Positions 49,851 to 59,475 of a stretch of DNA of 64,000 nt are shown piece by piece. A program made the translations under genes and the position numbers. Source of the DNA: Paenibacillus foliorum. GTDB taxonomy: Bacteria > Bacillota > Bacilli > Paenibacillales > NBRC-103111. The first letter of the stretch is position 1. Each line of letters starts with the position of its first letter. The notes beneath the pieces were generated by a model. The model saw nothing but the letters and a program-made list of their open reading frames with translations, had not been told where the DNA came from and did no database searches. The stretch is from positions 1 through 64,000 of the forward strand of contig NZ_WHOD01000016.1 in assembly GCF_013141765.1 (NCBI RefSeq). The letters are read 5' to 3'.

Positions 49851-50567
49851 ATGTTAATGAACAACACATCGAATTTTGTATTGACTGAAGATATGATTGA
49901 AGAATTTTACCGCGAAGGCTATTTCTACGCACCCGGCTTCTTAACCCAGAAAGCGGTTGATAAAATTAACAAAGAGAATACCGAGTTTGCTACCCAGCAA
50001 TCCAGTGATGGCAAATGGAAGTCCAACGCTACATTGAATTTGGCCAAAAGTCAGGAACAGTTCCCGGAAACAGTCAATTTCCTCAGCAATACAAGGATCA
50101 TTGAAACCTTTGAAAGCATTTTGGGTGATAACGTTAAGCTATGGATGGGGATGTATGCAGTCGTTCCTCCACATGGTGAAGGCTTAGCCTGGCATCAGGA
50201 TAATATGTACACTCATATTCTGGGGCATATGCTCAATGGTTTTGTCGCTCTGGATCACATCACTCAAGAAAATGCTGGTTTGTGGTTGGCGCCAAGATCC
50301 CATCGATTGGGTCGTCAAAAGGATCTGAATGAAGTCGGAGAATCGCATCGCCGTGCAGCAGACCCGGACAATGGAGCACCATGCAGACCGATGGCACCCG
50401 GAGATGCTGTCATTTTCCATAGGGAAACACTGCATCATAGTAAAACGAACCATACGGATCGGCCAAGAAGAGCGTATGCCTTTCAGGTGGCATCAGCCGT
50501 CTGCCGGTATGCCGAGACAGGCAAGCTGTTGACAGACCGCGAAGATTTGTCATCGTACAAGAAATAA
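49851..50567 (+). CDS. Phytanoyl-CoA dioxygenase (PhyH)-family protein
   Basis: A non-heme Fe(II)/2-oxoglutarate oxygenase-type protein of 238 residues. The metal triad appears as GLAWHQDNMYTH (His-x-Asp) and, later, HRETLHHSKTNHT (distal His), followed by the 2-oxoglutarate-binding Arg in TDRPRRAYAFQV. All key residues are present, so it is probably active. AAGGAGG lies 9 bp before the ATG. It shares a candidate operator with the aldo/keto reductase operon and would hydroxylate a substrate of the same pathway. Confidence 0.87.
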   Translation: MLMNNTSNFVLTEDMIEEFYREGYFYAPGFLTQKAVDKINKENTEFATQQSSDGKWKSNATLNLAKSQEQFPETVNFLSNTRIIETFESILGDNVKLWMGMYAVVPPHGEGLAWHQDNMYTHILGHMLNGFVALDHITQENAGLWLAPRSHRLGRQKDLNEVGESHRRAADPDNGAPCRPMAPGDAVIFHRETLHHSKTNHTDRPRRAYAFQVASAVCRYAETGKLLTDREDLSSYKK

Positions 50568-50619
50568 TGTATAAGGTTAGTGGTTGACAGGGTGTTTCCA
50601 TGAATCGGTAATCAACAAG

Positions 50620-50650
50620 AACCGGAAGCCAAGCGCTTTCGGTTTTTTTA
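50620..50650 (+). terminator. Terminator of the dioxygenase-like gene
   Basis: AACCGGAAGC (50620-50629) pairs with GCTTTCGGTT (50635-50644) with one mismatch, followed by T residues. Confidence 0.75.
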
Positions 50651-50751
50651 AAAGCTTATGTTTGGATCCGCTTTCATAATACTAGGATGTCTGCTATACT
50701 AATTGGTTGACAAGTATTCCAGGTTCTGCTGGGGAAGACGGAGGGACAGCT

Positions 50752-51603
50752 ATGTTTTACGATGATATTCGTTTGGACGATGAACTTAATTTTGTCAAGA
50801 AAGTCGGTACCTTAACCGAGCATGAGATGCATCTTCATGATGCGCTTGAGATTAGCATCGTGCTAAAAAATAATGTGAAATATCATCTGTGTGACCGTGA
50901 TTATCATGGCAAGCCTGGTGATGTATATGTGTTTCGTCCTTTTGAGCCGCACTATAACCTGGCTGAGGATAGCAATAAACCGGTAGAGTGGACGATGGTG
51001 TTATTTGCCCCGTCAATTGCGAGGTCGATCCCGGAAGGACATAAGCTGCTGACGCCGTTCTATGCCGCCGACAAGTTCTCACCTTTAATTCCTGCACATA
51101 CGACGTTCGCTCAAGCTATACAAAATGCTTCCAAGCTGGCCATTGCCGAAGGGGAGCAGCAGCTTCCTGGATGGAGGGCCAAGCAATTTCTTTATTTTAT
51201 CGATATTCTGGTCATGATCTTCCGATATTATGAGGCTGTGCAGCAGGATGAGTTATCCAATTCTAAAACCGATCAGGGGATTATTAATGTTATTCAATAT
51301 ATGCTGTCCCATTTCTCCGAAGATATCGATATTAATGAGATGATCGTGATGTCCAATCTGCGAAAAACGATGTTTTTTAAAAAATTCAAAAGCATTACGA
51401 GTCTTTCACCGAATGAATTTATTAGCCGTCTTCGACTGCAATCTGCAGTTTATCTGTTGGATTATACGGCAAAATCGATTACCGAAATCGCTTTTGAGTG
51501 CGGATTCCATTCGTTGAGCTACTTTAATAAGCAATTCAAGCTGTACAGAGGCATTTCGCCAAGAGATCAGCGCAATCATTTAAAAATCAGAAGAGAACTA
51601 TAG
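50752..51603 (+). CDS. AraC-family regulator with cupin-type sensor domain
   Basis: A regulator of 283 residues. The N-terminal cupin-like domain contains HEMHLHDALEISIVLK and VYVFRPFEPHYN, as in sugar-sensing AraC proteins. The C-terminal double helix-turn-helix reads NEMIVMSNLRKTMFFKKFKS and ITEIAFECGFHSLSYFNKQF. ATG 50752 is used because GGAGGGA lies upstream; the longer TTG frame starts at 50707. Its end overlaps by 6 bp the end of the convergent second AraC gene. It probably controls the dioxygenase-like gene or the neighbouring operons. Confidence 0.88.
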   Translation: MFYDDIRLDDELNFVKKVGTLTEHEMHLHDALEISIVLKNNVKYHLCDRDYHGKPGDVYVFRPFEPHYNLAEDSNKPVEWTMVLFAPSIARSIPEGHKLLTPFYAADKFSPLIPAHTTFAQAIQNASKLAIAEGEQQLPGWRAKQFLYFIDILVMIFRYYEAVQQDELSNSKTDQGIINVIQYMLSHFSEDIDINEMIVMSNLRKTMFFKKFKSITSLSPNEFISRLRLQSAVYLLDYTAKSITEIAFECGFHSLSYFNKQFKLYRGISPRDQRNHLKIRREL

Positions 51604-52452
51604 GACCAAAAACTGTTTTCGGTATTGATAAGGCGTAATACTCATTCTTTTTTTGAAAAACTGGCAAAAGTAAGACAAATTTGCGAAACCGCTTTCTAAA
51701 CAAATCTCACTGATTGTCTTGGAGGAGGTTTTTAATAATAAGCACGCCTGATTCAGTCGCTTGGCCATCAGATAGTCGGTGATGGTCCCTCCGGTTTTTT
51801 GCTTGAACAGTGCAGAGATATGCTTGTGGGACAGATGAACCTCTTTGGCCAACTCGTGGATCGAAAAGGGCTCCTGATAATGCTCCTCGACCCAATCCAT
51901 AATGCGCTCCGCATGATTAAGCGATCTGATTGAAGCGCCATCGGAGCTATTATATTCCGACCACAGGGGACGGAGCAAGCAAAGAAACCGAACGAAGAAC
52001 AATCCATACTCCTCAGCCAACGTGTTGCGGGGAACCTTGCTGCAGCGCTCATGAAGCTCCTTATAGAGCAGGACCAGAGGATGCTCTTCATTCAGCTCAA
52101 AAATTTGCTTGGTAAGCTGATCTTTCCACAGATGATGGAAAAAGCTGCGTAATACCGGAAACGGCGCCAAATACGTATCAAATAGAGACGGCTCGAATAC
52201 AACATAGGAACGAATATAATCTGAGGTGTTGTCCTGTCGGATACGGTGAAGCTGAAAAGGCTGGAAAAAAATCAACTGACCGCTTTTAAACTCATACATA
52301 CGGCTATCCAGCATCAAATGCCCCTTTCCTTTGTATATATACATAAATTCCATCCCTCTATGGGCATGAAAATGGTTAATCCTCTGTTGATCCGCATGAT
52401 ACTTTAGAACAAAGTGGTTATCGGTCAAATCCAAGTGCTCAATAACTGCCAT
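51598..52452 (-). CDS. AraC-family regulator
   Basis: A regulator of 284 residues. The cupin-type sensor domain includes HFHAHRGMEFMYIYKGKGHL. The AraC DNA-binding domain has FSIHELAKEVHLSHKHISAL and ISEICLESGFANLSYFCQFF. GGGAGGTG lies before the ATG. It is divergent from the Gfo/Idh/MocA gene, with a 226-bp shared promoter region, and therefore is the best candidate activator of the Gfo/Idh and sugar ABC transporter operon. Confidence 0.88.
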   Translation of the reverse strand: MAVIEHLDLTDNHFVLKYHADQQRINHFHAHRGMEFMYIYKGKGHLMLDSRMYEFKSGQLIFFQPFQLHRIRQDNTSDYIRSYVVFEPSLFDTYLAPFPVLRSFFHHLWKDQLTKQIFELNEEHPLVLLYKELHERCSKVPRNTLAEEYGLFFVRFLCLLRPLWSEYNSSDGASIRSLNHAERIMDWVEEHYQEPFSIHELAKEVHLSHKHISALFKQKTGGTITDYLMAKRLNQACLLLKTSSKTISEICLESGFANLSYFCQFFKKRMSITPYQYRKQFLVL

Positions 52453-52678
52453 TCGGCACCTCCCATTATCGTACTTTAACTACATTATAACCGTTATTAA
52501 TGAAAGTTTAACCCATTTTTTTATGATAGGCTTAATGAGTAGAGTCAGTATGATTAAGGGAATGAAATGTAATTTGCAAGCGCGTACATGCCGTGGGGGC
52601 AATGGAATCGCCTGAACGCTTAAGAGCCTTGCTGTATGAACTAACAGGCTCATAGCTTTCTAAAAGGAGGTTAACAGA

Positions 52679-53713
52679 ATGACGGTGCTGATGGCTGCAT
52701 TGATCGGTATCGGTGGTATTGCCAAGGCTCTTCACCTTCCTGCACATCAAGCGGTGAATGGCTCCAGACTCAAATGGCTGTGTGATCCTGATATCCATAA
52801 AGCACAAGCCGCAGCTGAGCAATTCGGTATCCCGTATTGGACTGACGATCCTGAATCCGTATGGTCCGATCCGGAAGTGGATTGGGTGGATATTGCCGTG
52901 CCCAATCGTTTTCACGAGGCTGTAACAATAGCTTGTCTGGAATCCGGCAAGCATGTTTTATGTCAAAAGCCGATGGCAGACACCATAGATGCCGCACGGA
53001 GAATGGTGGATGCATCCATTCGCTGCGGACGTCAGTTGGGCATCTATATGTGCTTTCGAGGTGATCCGGGTATTCAACAGATAAGGCGGTTGATCCGGCA
53101 AGGAAATTTTGGTGAAATGATTTCACTGCGGGGCAGGATGATTTCTTCCAACGGGTTTCACATTCAGGAGGGTCAATGGCGAATGGAGGATGCTTCAGGA
53201 GCTCTGGATTTGCTTGGGGTCCATATGATTGATCTATTTGCCTGGCTGCATAGCGATATCGAATGGGTGCAAGCGTACTCCAATACCTTGCATGCCCCGA
53301 TGAAAGGCGATGATGTGACAACGGCGATATACGGTTTAGCCGGAGGGGTAACAGCGGTCCTTGAAACGACCTACAGCTCGTTTGTTCACACGGATACTCC
53401 CTTATACGTGCTGGAGATCAACGGAACAGCAGGCTGGGCCCGATATGTGCTGGATCGTGGGCAGCTGACGATGCAACTCCAAGACAGCTATACAGATGGT
53501 CAGCTTACCTATATGGCAGGGACCCTGTCGGAATCAACATTTCCACACACACTATCTGGTGGCGGTGCACTTCCGAATGTGCATCAATCCTTTGTCGATG
53601 CTTTGCGAGAGGATCGACCTTTCGAGATCGATGGTCATTGCGGCGCACGAGCCCTTCGCGTCATGTCCTGTACAAGGCAAGCGGCGACTGCACATGCGAG
53701 GGTTCTTATATAA
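52679..53713 (+). CDS. Gfo/Idh/MocA-family oxidoreductase
   Basis: An NAD(P)-dependent dehydrogenase of 344 residues acting on sugars or inositols. The N-terminal Rossmann motif reads LIGIGGIAKALHLP. CQKPMADTIDAAR is the family EKP-type motif, with the catalytic Lys but Gln in place of Glu. The C-terminal domain contains GALDLLGVHMIDLFAWL with the Asp/His pair. AAGGAGG precedes the ATG. It heads the operon with the sugar-binding protein and two permeases, so it probably oxidises the imported sugar. Confidence 0.9.
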   Translation: MTVLMAALIGIGGIAKALHLPAHQAVNGSRLKWLCDPDIHKAQAAAEQFGIPYWTDDPESVWSDPEVDWVDIAVPNRFHEAVTIACLESGKHVLCQKPMADTIDAARRMVDASIRCGRQLGIYMCFRGDPGIQQIRRLIRQGNFGEMISLRGRMISSNGFHIQEGQWRMEDASGALDLLGVHMIDLFAWLHSDIEWVQAYSNTLHAPMKGDDVTTAIYGLAGGVTAVLETTYSSFVHTDTPLYVLEINGTAGWARYVLDRGQLTMQLQDSYTDGQLTYMAGTLSESTFPHTLSGGGALPNVHQSFVDALREDRPFEIDGHCGARALRVMSCTRQAATAHARVLI

Positions 53714-53817
53714 CCATAATGTAAGGAGAATTAAACGGCTTTGTTGTTCACGAACGTTACGTAAGCGCTATCTTGATACGCAAATCATAATGTACACAGG
53801 AAAAGGGAGGTTTGAAT

Positions 53818-55164
53818 ATGAAGCGAAGTATGGTAGCAATGATGTCCATGATAATATTGGCAGGGGGAGTTGTAGGGTGTAGCTCGGGAGCCAACAGCGG
53901 TAACAATACCATGGCTCCCAAAGCAGATGCGCCCAAGGCAGATGCTCCCAAGACAGATCCTGCAGCCAAGGCCAAAATTCGTGTTGCCTGGTGGGGTTCT
54001 CAGGACCGGAACGATAAAACGCTAAAAGCGATCGATTTGTTCATGAAAAAAAATCCGAACATTGAGGTGCAATCTGAATTTATCGGGTTTGATGATTACT
54101 GGAATAAAGTCAATACACAGGCTGCCGGAGGCAACTTGCCGGATCTGATGCAAATTCATGAGGGCGTCATTAACGAGTACGTATCCCGTAAATTGCTTGT
54201 CGATTTGAATCCATATGTAGACAAGGGAACGATAAATCTTAAAAATGTCGATGCCAACTATTTACCGGATAAGGTGAATGGCAAGCTGTGGGGCGTCAAT
54301 CTGGGTACCAATACGATGACAATGGTCTACGATCCGGCTTTGTTCGAGAAAGCGGGTGTCGAAGAATTAAAGCCGGGCTATACGTATGAAGATCTGGCCA
54401 ATACTTTGCGTAAAATGAAAGCCAAGCTGGGCAAAGATTTTTACGGGATTACTCTTGATAACGGTTATGATGGATTCAAGCATTTTGTCAGACAGAATGG
54501 AACGATGTTTTACTCAGAAGATGGGAAAAAGCTCGCCTACCCGGACGATAAGGTATTTGTTGAATACTATACGTATTGGCAGAAGCTGATGAAGGAAGGT
54601 TTGGCACCAGGGCCAGAGATTCAATCTGAATTTAAACAGCTGGAAAACTCACTTCTTGTGCACGGTAAAGCAGCGATTCAGCCGGTTCAAAGCAACCAGA
54701 TTGTCGCCTTGGTGGCGGCCTCCAAGCGTCCCTTGAAAATGACCGTTTACCCTACACACCCCGGCGGAAAGGAAGGGCACTTCCTGAAGGCAGCGATGTC
54801 ATTCGCGATCACCAGTCATTCGAAAAGCCCGGAAGCCGCAGCGAAGCTGATAGATTTTTTCACCAATGATGCTGAAGGCAACGATATTTTGGCGGCAGAA
54901 CGGGGAATTCCGATCTCCTCTGAAATCCGTAAATCGGTTTCCGCGAAACTTCCAGATACCTCCAAGCAGATGTTCTCCTATGTGGAAGTCGCACAAAAGT
55001 ATGCTCGTGAAAGTGAAGCGCCATCTCCTGCAGGTGATAATGAAATCAGAACGCTGCTCGGCAAGCTGCAGGAGCAGATCAACTTTGGCAAGCTGACTCC
55101 AGAGGAAGGCGCGAAGCAATTCCGTAAGGATGCTGAGCAAATTCTAGCCAAAAGCGCAAAGTAA
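53818..55164 (+). CDS. Sugar ABC transporter substrate-binding lipoprotein, family 1
   Basis: A lipoprotein of 448 residues with signal MSMIILAGGVVGCSSG, where VVGC is the lipobox. An alanine/lysine/proline-rich linker contains the triple repeat PKADAPKADAPKTDP. The mature SBP family 1 domain follows (KIRVAWWGSQDRNDK start). It captures a mono- or oligosaccharide for the CUT1-type permeases that follow. ATG 53818 is chosen, 8 bp after GGGAGG. No ATPase gene is in the operon; such CUT1 systems usually share an MsmX-type ATPase encoded elsewhere. Confidence 0.9.
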   Translation: MKRSMVAMMSMIILAGGVVGCSSGANSGNNTMAPKADAPKADAPKTDPAAKAKIRVAWWGSQDRNDKTLKAIDLFMKKNPNIEVQSEFIGFDDYWNKVNTQAAGGNLPDLMQIHEGVINEYVSRKLLVDLNPYVDKGTINLKNVDANYLPDKVNGKLWGVNLGTNTMTMVYDPALFEKAGVEELKPGYTYEDLANTLRKMKAKLGKDFYGITLDNGYDGFKHFVRQNGTMFYSEDGKKLAYPDDKVFVEYYTYWQKLMKEGLAPGPEIQSEFKQLENSLLVHGKAAIQPVQSNQIVALVAASKRPLKMTVYPTHPGGKEGHFLKAAMSFAITSHSKSPEAAAKLIDFFTNDAEGNDILAAERGIPISSEIRKSVSAKLPDTSKQMFSYVEVAQKYARESEAPSPAGDNEIRTLLGKLQEQINFGKLTPEEGAKQFRKDAEQILAKSAK

Positions 55165-55256
55165 TTAGCAGTTGTTCTATTATGATTATTTCAAATTAAG
55201 CAAACAACAGCCGTTCGGCATCGGACGGCTCATCTTCATATAGGGGGCGATTCGCG

Positions 55257-56201
55257 ATGCGCCAGACAGTAGCAACAGACCGCCATTCTATCGGGGTGAA
55301 TAAGCTTGCGGCTATACGGGAATGGAAAAAAACGATCATTGGTTATGCTTTTATTTCACCGTGGCTCATAGGCTTTATCGTATTCATTATCGGCCCGATG
55401 CTGGCCTCTTTGTATTTCTCCTTTACGCAATATGACATGCTGTCTAACCCCAAATGGATTGGCCTGGATAATTATATCGAGATGTTCACCAGTGATAAGC
55501 GTTTCCTTACTGCACTCAAGGTGACCCTGTTGTTCGTGCTTGTATCGGTTCCGCTTAAATTGATGTTTGCCCTGCTGGTGGCGATGATTTTTAACGTGAA
55601 TCGAAAAGGGGTTACCGTGTATCGCACCTTGTATTACATTCCTTCGATTCTTGGCGGAAGTGTCGCGGTTGCCGTAATGTGGAAGCAGTTATTTGGCTCC
55701 AAGGGAGCAGTTAATTCACTTCTTGGCTTAATCGGGATTAAAGGCATGAGCTGGATTGCAGGTCCCGACTTTGCTTTATGGACGTTGATTCTGCTCGTGG
55801 TATGGCAATTTGGCTCGCCGATGCTTATTTTTTTGGCTGGACTTAAGCAGATTCCGACTGAATTGTATGAGGCTGCCAAAATGGACGGAGCCGGAGCGGT
55901 CATGCGCTTTTTCCGTGTTACATTGCCCATGCTGACGCCTATCATATTTTTTAATCTGGTGATGCAGACGATAGGAGGCTTTATGACCTTCACCCAAAGC
56001 TTTTTAATTACAAGTGGCGGACCGATGGATTCAACTTTATTTTATGCGGTATATTTGTACGAAACAGCATTTACGCACTTCCACATGGGTTATGCGTCGG
56101 CGATGGCCTGGGTGCTGCTGCTCATTGTAGGCCTGTTTACAGCATTGATTTTCAAATCCTCTTCCTCATGGGTGCATTATGAGACCGAAGGAGGGAAGTA
56201 A
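55257..56201 (+). CDS. Sugar ABC transporter permease, MalF/UgpA type
   Basis: The first membrane subunit, 314 residues, with six helices. TIIGYAFISPWLIGFIVFIIG is the first. The EAA loop reads ELYEAAKMDGAGAVMRFFRV, the docking site for the ATPase. It lies 92 bp after the binding-protein gene, with AGGGGGCG before the ATG, and ends one base before the next gene's ATG. Confidence 0.9.
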   Translation: MRQTVATDRHSIGVNKLAAIREWKKTIIGYAFISPWLIGFIVFIIGPMLASLYFSFTQYDMLSNPKWIGLDNYIEMFTSDKRFLTALKVTLLFVLVSVPLKLMFALLVAMIFNVNRKGVTVYRTLYYIPSILGGSVAVAVMWKQLFGSKGAVNSLLGLIGIKGMSWIAGPDFALWTLILLVVWQFGSPMLIFLAGLKQIPTELYEAAKMDGAGAVMRFFRVTLPMLTPIIFFNLVMQTIGGFMTFTQSFLITSGGPMDSTLFYAVYLYETAFTHFHMGYASAMAWVLLLIVGLFTALIFKSSSSWVHYETEGGK

Positions 56202-56202
56202 G

Positions 56203-57042
56203 ATGAACAGCATGATACGTACCTTTTTATTTCATACAGGTGTTGTGCTGCTGGGGATATTCATGGTTTATCCGATCCTGTGGGCGATTTCAAGCTCAGT
56301 GAAGCCGGAAGCGGAAATTTTCCAGAATGCCTCATCGTTGCTTCCTTCAAGCTTTAGATGGGATAACTATGTGAAAGGATGGGCAGGCTTTGGGAACTTC
56401 CATTTTGGACTGTTCTTTCAGAATTCCTTAATCGTGACATCAGCGATTGTTGTCGGGACACTTGTTTCCTCGAGTCTGGTAGCCTTCGGTTTTGCGCGTC
56501 TGCAGTTTAAGCTGCGCAAGCTGCTGTTTGCTTTGCTGTTGATGGCGATCATGCTGCCTGCTCAAGTCACGCTAATTCCCCAATATATTTTGTTTCACAA
56601 GCTGGATTGGGTGAATACGTTCCTGCCACTGATCGTTCCCGCATTTGTAGGTGGAACTCCGTTTTTCATCTTCCTGCTCATTCAATTCATTAGGGGTATT
56701 CCCAAGGAGCTGGATGAGTCGGCAGTGATCGACGGCTGCTCAACCTTCGGGGTGTTTTGGCATATGATGCTTCCGTTGATGGCTCCGGCTTTGGCGACGG
56801 TGGCGATCTTTTCCTTCTATTGGTCGTGGGATGATTTCCTCGGTCCGCTCATTTACTTGAATCAAACGAAGCTCTTTACCGTTTCGCTCGGTCTGCGAAT
56901 GTTTGCAGACCCGTCCTCGATGTCACAGTGGGGTCCACTGTTCGCCATGTCCGTACTGTCGATTGTTCCGCAGCTGCTCGTATTTTTGTTTTTTCAAAAA
57001 TATTTGGTTCAGGGACTTGCTACAACGGGCTTGAAAGGATAA
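56203..57042 (+). CDS. Sugar ABC transporter permease, MalG/UgpE type
   Basis: The second membrane subunit, 280 residues. The EAA loop reads ELDESAVIDGCSTFGVFWH. The conserved KPEAEIFQ follows the first helix, as in MalG-type proteins. ATG 56203 has GGAGGG 8 bp upstream; the in-frame start at 56179 overlaps the preceding gene and is less likely. It ends the operon, followed by a strong terminator. Confidence 0.9.
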   Translation: MNSMIRTFLFHTGVVLLGIFMVYPILWAISSSVKPEAEIFQNASSLLPSSFRWDNYVKGWAGFGNFHFGLFFQNSLIVTSAIVVGTLVSSSLVAFGFARLQFKLRKLLFALLLMAIMLPAQVTLIPQYILFHKLDWVNTFLPLIVPAFVGGTPFFIFLLIQFIRGIPKELDESAVIDGCSTFGVFWHMMLPLMAPALATVAIFSFYWSWDDFLGPLIYLNQTKLFTVSLGLRMFADPSSMSQWGPLFAMSVLSIVPQLLVFLFFQKYLVQGLATTGLKG

Positions 57043-57071
57043 GGGAAATGGATGCTTAGCAACAATAGTGC

Positions 57072-57122
57072 AATGGACGTACTTAGGAAGCAATTTCTTC
57101 CTTTAGTACGTCCATTTTTAAT
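57072..57122 (+). terminator. Terminator of the sugar transport operon
   Basis: AATGGACGTACTTAGGAAG (57072-57090) pairs with the complement at about 57097-57116, one base bulged, followed by TTTTTAATTT. Confidence 0.8.
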
Positions 57123-57387
57123 TTAGTCAGGTATCATAATAAGTTGTCGAAATCCCAAACACTTAGATGTAGACATTGATAGATCCGGACGAAGGAGGCG
57201 TCCGATCGTCGCCATGCGGGTGATTGCGCTTTTACAGGTGAATTCAAGCACAGCCGGAAGCAGCATCGCGCATTGGGAATCACCTCCAAAAGAATGTTAT
57301 GAAAAAAATAAACAATACTCTCATCCATAGGTAAAATGAATATATTGAATGCAATTCATTCCATTTAGCTATGTAAGGAGCTCCGAT
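57123..57387. other. Intergenic region
   Basis: No gene or clear signal is seen. It ends in the ribosome site AAGGAG of the LysR pseudogene. Confidence 0.35.
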
Positions 57388-58157
57388 ATGGACATTCATC
57401 AATTACAGTGCGTTATCGAAATTGTCCACTGCGGCAGCTTCACGAAGGCTGCTGCGACTCTGCACATTACTCGGCCGACGATAAGCTAGACGATCAAGAA
57501 TTTGGAAGAAAAGCTTGGCGTCGAGCTTTTCTTCCGAAAAGGAAAAAAATTGAGCTTACAGATGCCGGCCACGTTGTTTATGAGCAAGCCCAAGGCATCG
57601 CATTGTCATTCCAGAACTTGTCGTTGGAATTGAGCGGAATTAAGAATTACAAGAAAGGCCACGTTCGAATCGGACTGCCTCCCATGATCGGATCGAACTT
57701 CTTCCCGTCCGTGATAAGGAAATTTCATTAACGATACCAGGGATTGTCGGTTCACATCGTGGAAGAAGGATCCAAGAAGCTGGAGTCTGAGGTGGAGTGC
57801 GGCAATCTCGACGTAGCGGCCGTACTGTTGCCGACAAACAAAGAATTGTTCGATTGCTATGCATTTGTGGACGAGAAGCTGCAATTAATCGTTCATTCCG
57901 GGCATTCACTAGCCGGGAGGGAGGCAGTGGCGCTTACTGAGTGTGCTCAGGAGCTGTTTATTTTGTTCCGTAAGGACTTTGCCTTACATGAGCGGGTGAT
58001 GTCGAAGTGCATACGCTGCTACTTTCGTCCGAATATTATGTATGAGAGCTCCCAGTGGGATTTCGTCAGCGGCATGGTCGCTGAAAGGCTTGGCATTTCC
58101 CGATCACCTTCGAAACAACCACAAGAAAAAAACGGGCGAACGATTCAGGTAGCTTAA
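57388..58157 (+). pseudogene. LysR-family regulator, inactivated
   Basis: From ATG 57388 the LysR helix-turn-helix reads IVHCGSFTKAAATLHITRP, then TAG 57487, then IKNLEEKLGVELFFRKGKK. A frameshift in the A run near 57541-57549 moves into the frame IELTDAGHVVYEQAQGI, then a TAA at 57729 interrupts again, and the effector domain continues LSVHIVEEGSKKLESEVECG to 58155. With at least three lesions it cannot be functional. It resembles the CidR/CitR-like LysR branch. No divergent target gene is next to it. Confidence 0.8.
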
Positions 58158-58233
58158 TAACTCGTCCCTGACCGGGAATCAAGCGGTTGTGCAACAGTTC
58201 TTTGGGCAATAATTCTAGTAGGGGGAATACGTT

Positions 58234-59130
58234 ATGAGCAGAGAAAATAAACAGTCAGCTTTTGCAATTTGGATCAGTTTAATCAGTAACATCGTTTTAA
58301 CCTTTATCAAATTTTCTGTTGGTTTATTATTTAACAGTCCAGTATTGATTGCTGACGGCGTTCACAATGCGGGAGATGTGGTTGCTACCGGTGCGGCACT
58401 TAGCTCCATGCGTGTATCTAAGCAGCCTCCGGATGAAGATCATCCTTACGGACACGGAAAAGCAGAAATTGTGGGAGCAGGTATTGTGGCCATTATTTTG
58501 GGGCTGGCTGCAATCTATATGGGGTACCATTCCATAAAGGTACTTTTTGAACCTCCACATAATGCAAGCGTTATAGCTTTAGTCGCTGCAGCGTTTTCTT
58601 TGATTTTGAAGCAAGTGCTTTATGTATATACGATGTCTATCGGGAAAAAAACGAAAAGTAATGGTTTGATCGCAACGGCCTATGATCATCTTGCAGATGT
58701 ATATGCTTCGATTGCAGCAGTAATCGGGATCGGTTTAGCCATGGTTGGAGATTACTATGATATTACTTTATTGTCTTACGGAGATCCGATTGCAGGAATC
58801 GTAGTCGCTTTTTTTGTGCTAAAGCTTGCTGTTCATATGGGAAAGGCATCGGTTGGCGTTTTGATGGAAAAGAACGTCGATTCGGAAAAATTGAATGCAT
58901 TTATCAACTTGGTCCAATCGGTTCCAGAAGTTAAACGAATTGACCGAATTCGCGCAAGAGACCACGGACATTACATTATCATCGATGTGAGAGTCGGTGT
59001 TCAGGCAGAATTAACCATTCAGAACGGACATGATATTTCCCGACACATTAAAGAAGCGATCATGAATCAGCATCCCGATGTTGAAGAAGTAATGGTCCAT
59101 TTAAACCCATGGTACAAAGAGAATGGTTAA
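58234..59130 (+). CDS. Cation diffusion facilitator (CDF) family efflux protein
   Basis: A proton-coupled divalent metal exporter (Zn, Mn, Fe or Co) of 298 residues with six membrane helices. The metal-site residues are in LIADGVHNAGDVVATGAAL (D-x3-N/D pattern on helix 2) and TAYDHLADVYASIAAV (H-x3-D on helix 5). HPYGHGKAEIVGAG follows helix 2. The cytoplasmic C-terminal domain reads VKRIDRIRARDHGHYIIIDV, with late His residues. Helix 2 carries Asn at one expected Asp, which may shift specificity. AGTAGGGGG precedes the ATG. Confidence 0.9.
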   Translation: MSRENKQSAFAIWISLISNIVLTFIKFSVGLLFNSPVLIADGVHNAGDVVATGAALSSMRVSKQPPDEDHPYGHGKAEIVGAGIVAIILGLAAIYMGYHSIKVLFEPPHNASVIALVAAAFSLILKQVLYVYTMSIGKKTKSNGLIATAYDHLADVYASIAAVIGIGLAMVGDYYDITLLSYGDPIAGIVVAFFVLKLAVHMGKASVGVLMEKNVDSEKLNAFINLVQSVPEVKRIDRIRARDHGHYIIIDVRVGVQAELTIQNGHDISRHIKEAIMNQHPDVEEVMVHLNPWYKENG

Positions 59131-59153
59131 GTACCTTTAGTTATTTTAGACGA

Positions 59154-59189
59154 AAGCCGGCATTCCTAAGCGACAGGAATCCGGCTTGT
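59154..59189. terminator. Terminator of the CDF gene
   Basis: AAGCCGG and ATTCCT (59154-59167) pair with AGGAAT and CCGGCTT (59175-59187), with one unpaired C. Confidence 0.75.
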
Positions 59190-59274
59190 TAGCATTAATT
59201 TTAAACTTAACATACAATTTTCCGGAATTGGTACAGCCCAAGTAGTTTAAATGAAATTTAGACTACCTGAGTTT

Positions 59275-59475
59275 TTATAAACCAGCTATTAAGAAAAGAA
59301 ATAGAATTTCAGCTAAACGAATATTAATCCTGCGGATTCTCCGGCCGATTCTCACACGCATAATCATAAAATCTGTTCCAACTGAAGTTAATTTGCCCGT
59401 TAATGTTCTGCCACTAGTCAATTGTACTTGTACAGACTTACCAATCATTTTTTGTGCTTGATTACGAAATGACAT
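59275..59475 (-). CDS. Small Sm-like (LSM-fold) protein
   Basis: A protein of 66 residues. KMIGKSVQVQLTSGRTLTGK followed by LTSVGTDFMIMRVR resembles the first Sm motif of Hfq/LSM-like small proteins seen in spore formers. The very basic RIGRRIRRINIR and a hydrophobic tail (EILFLFLIAGL) suggest membrane or coat association. ATG 59475 is chosen with AGGAGG just upstream; the longer frame to 59538 is not needed. It is divergent from the Tyr/Pro/His-rich protein. Confidence 0.7.
   Translation of the reverse strand: MSFRNQAQKMIGKSVQVQLTSGRTLTGKLTSVGTDFMIMRVRIGRRIRRINIRLAEILFLFLIAGL

Noticed and set aside
57541..57549. Programmed frameshift in the LysR gene
   Set aside because: An A run is present, but two additional in-frame stops make the gene non-functional regardless.
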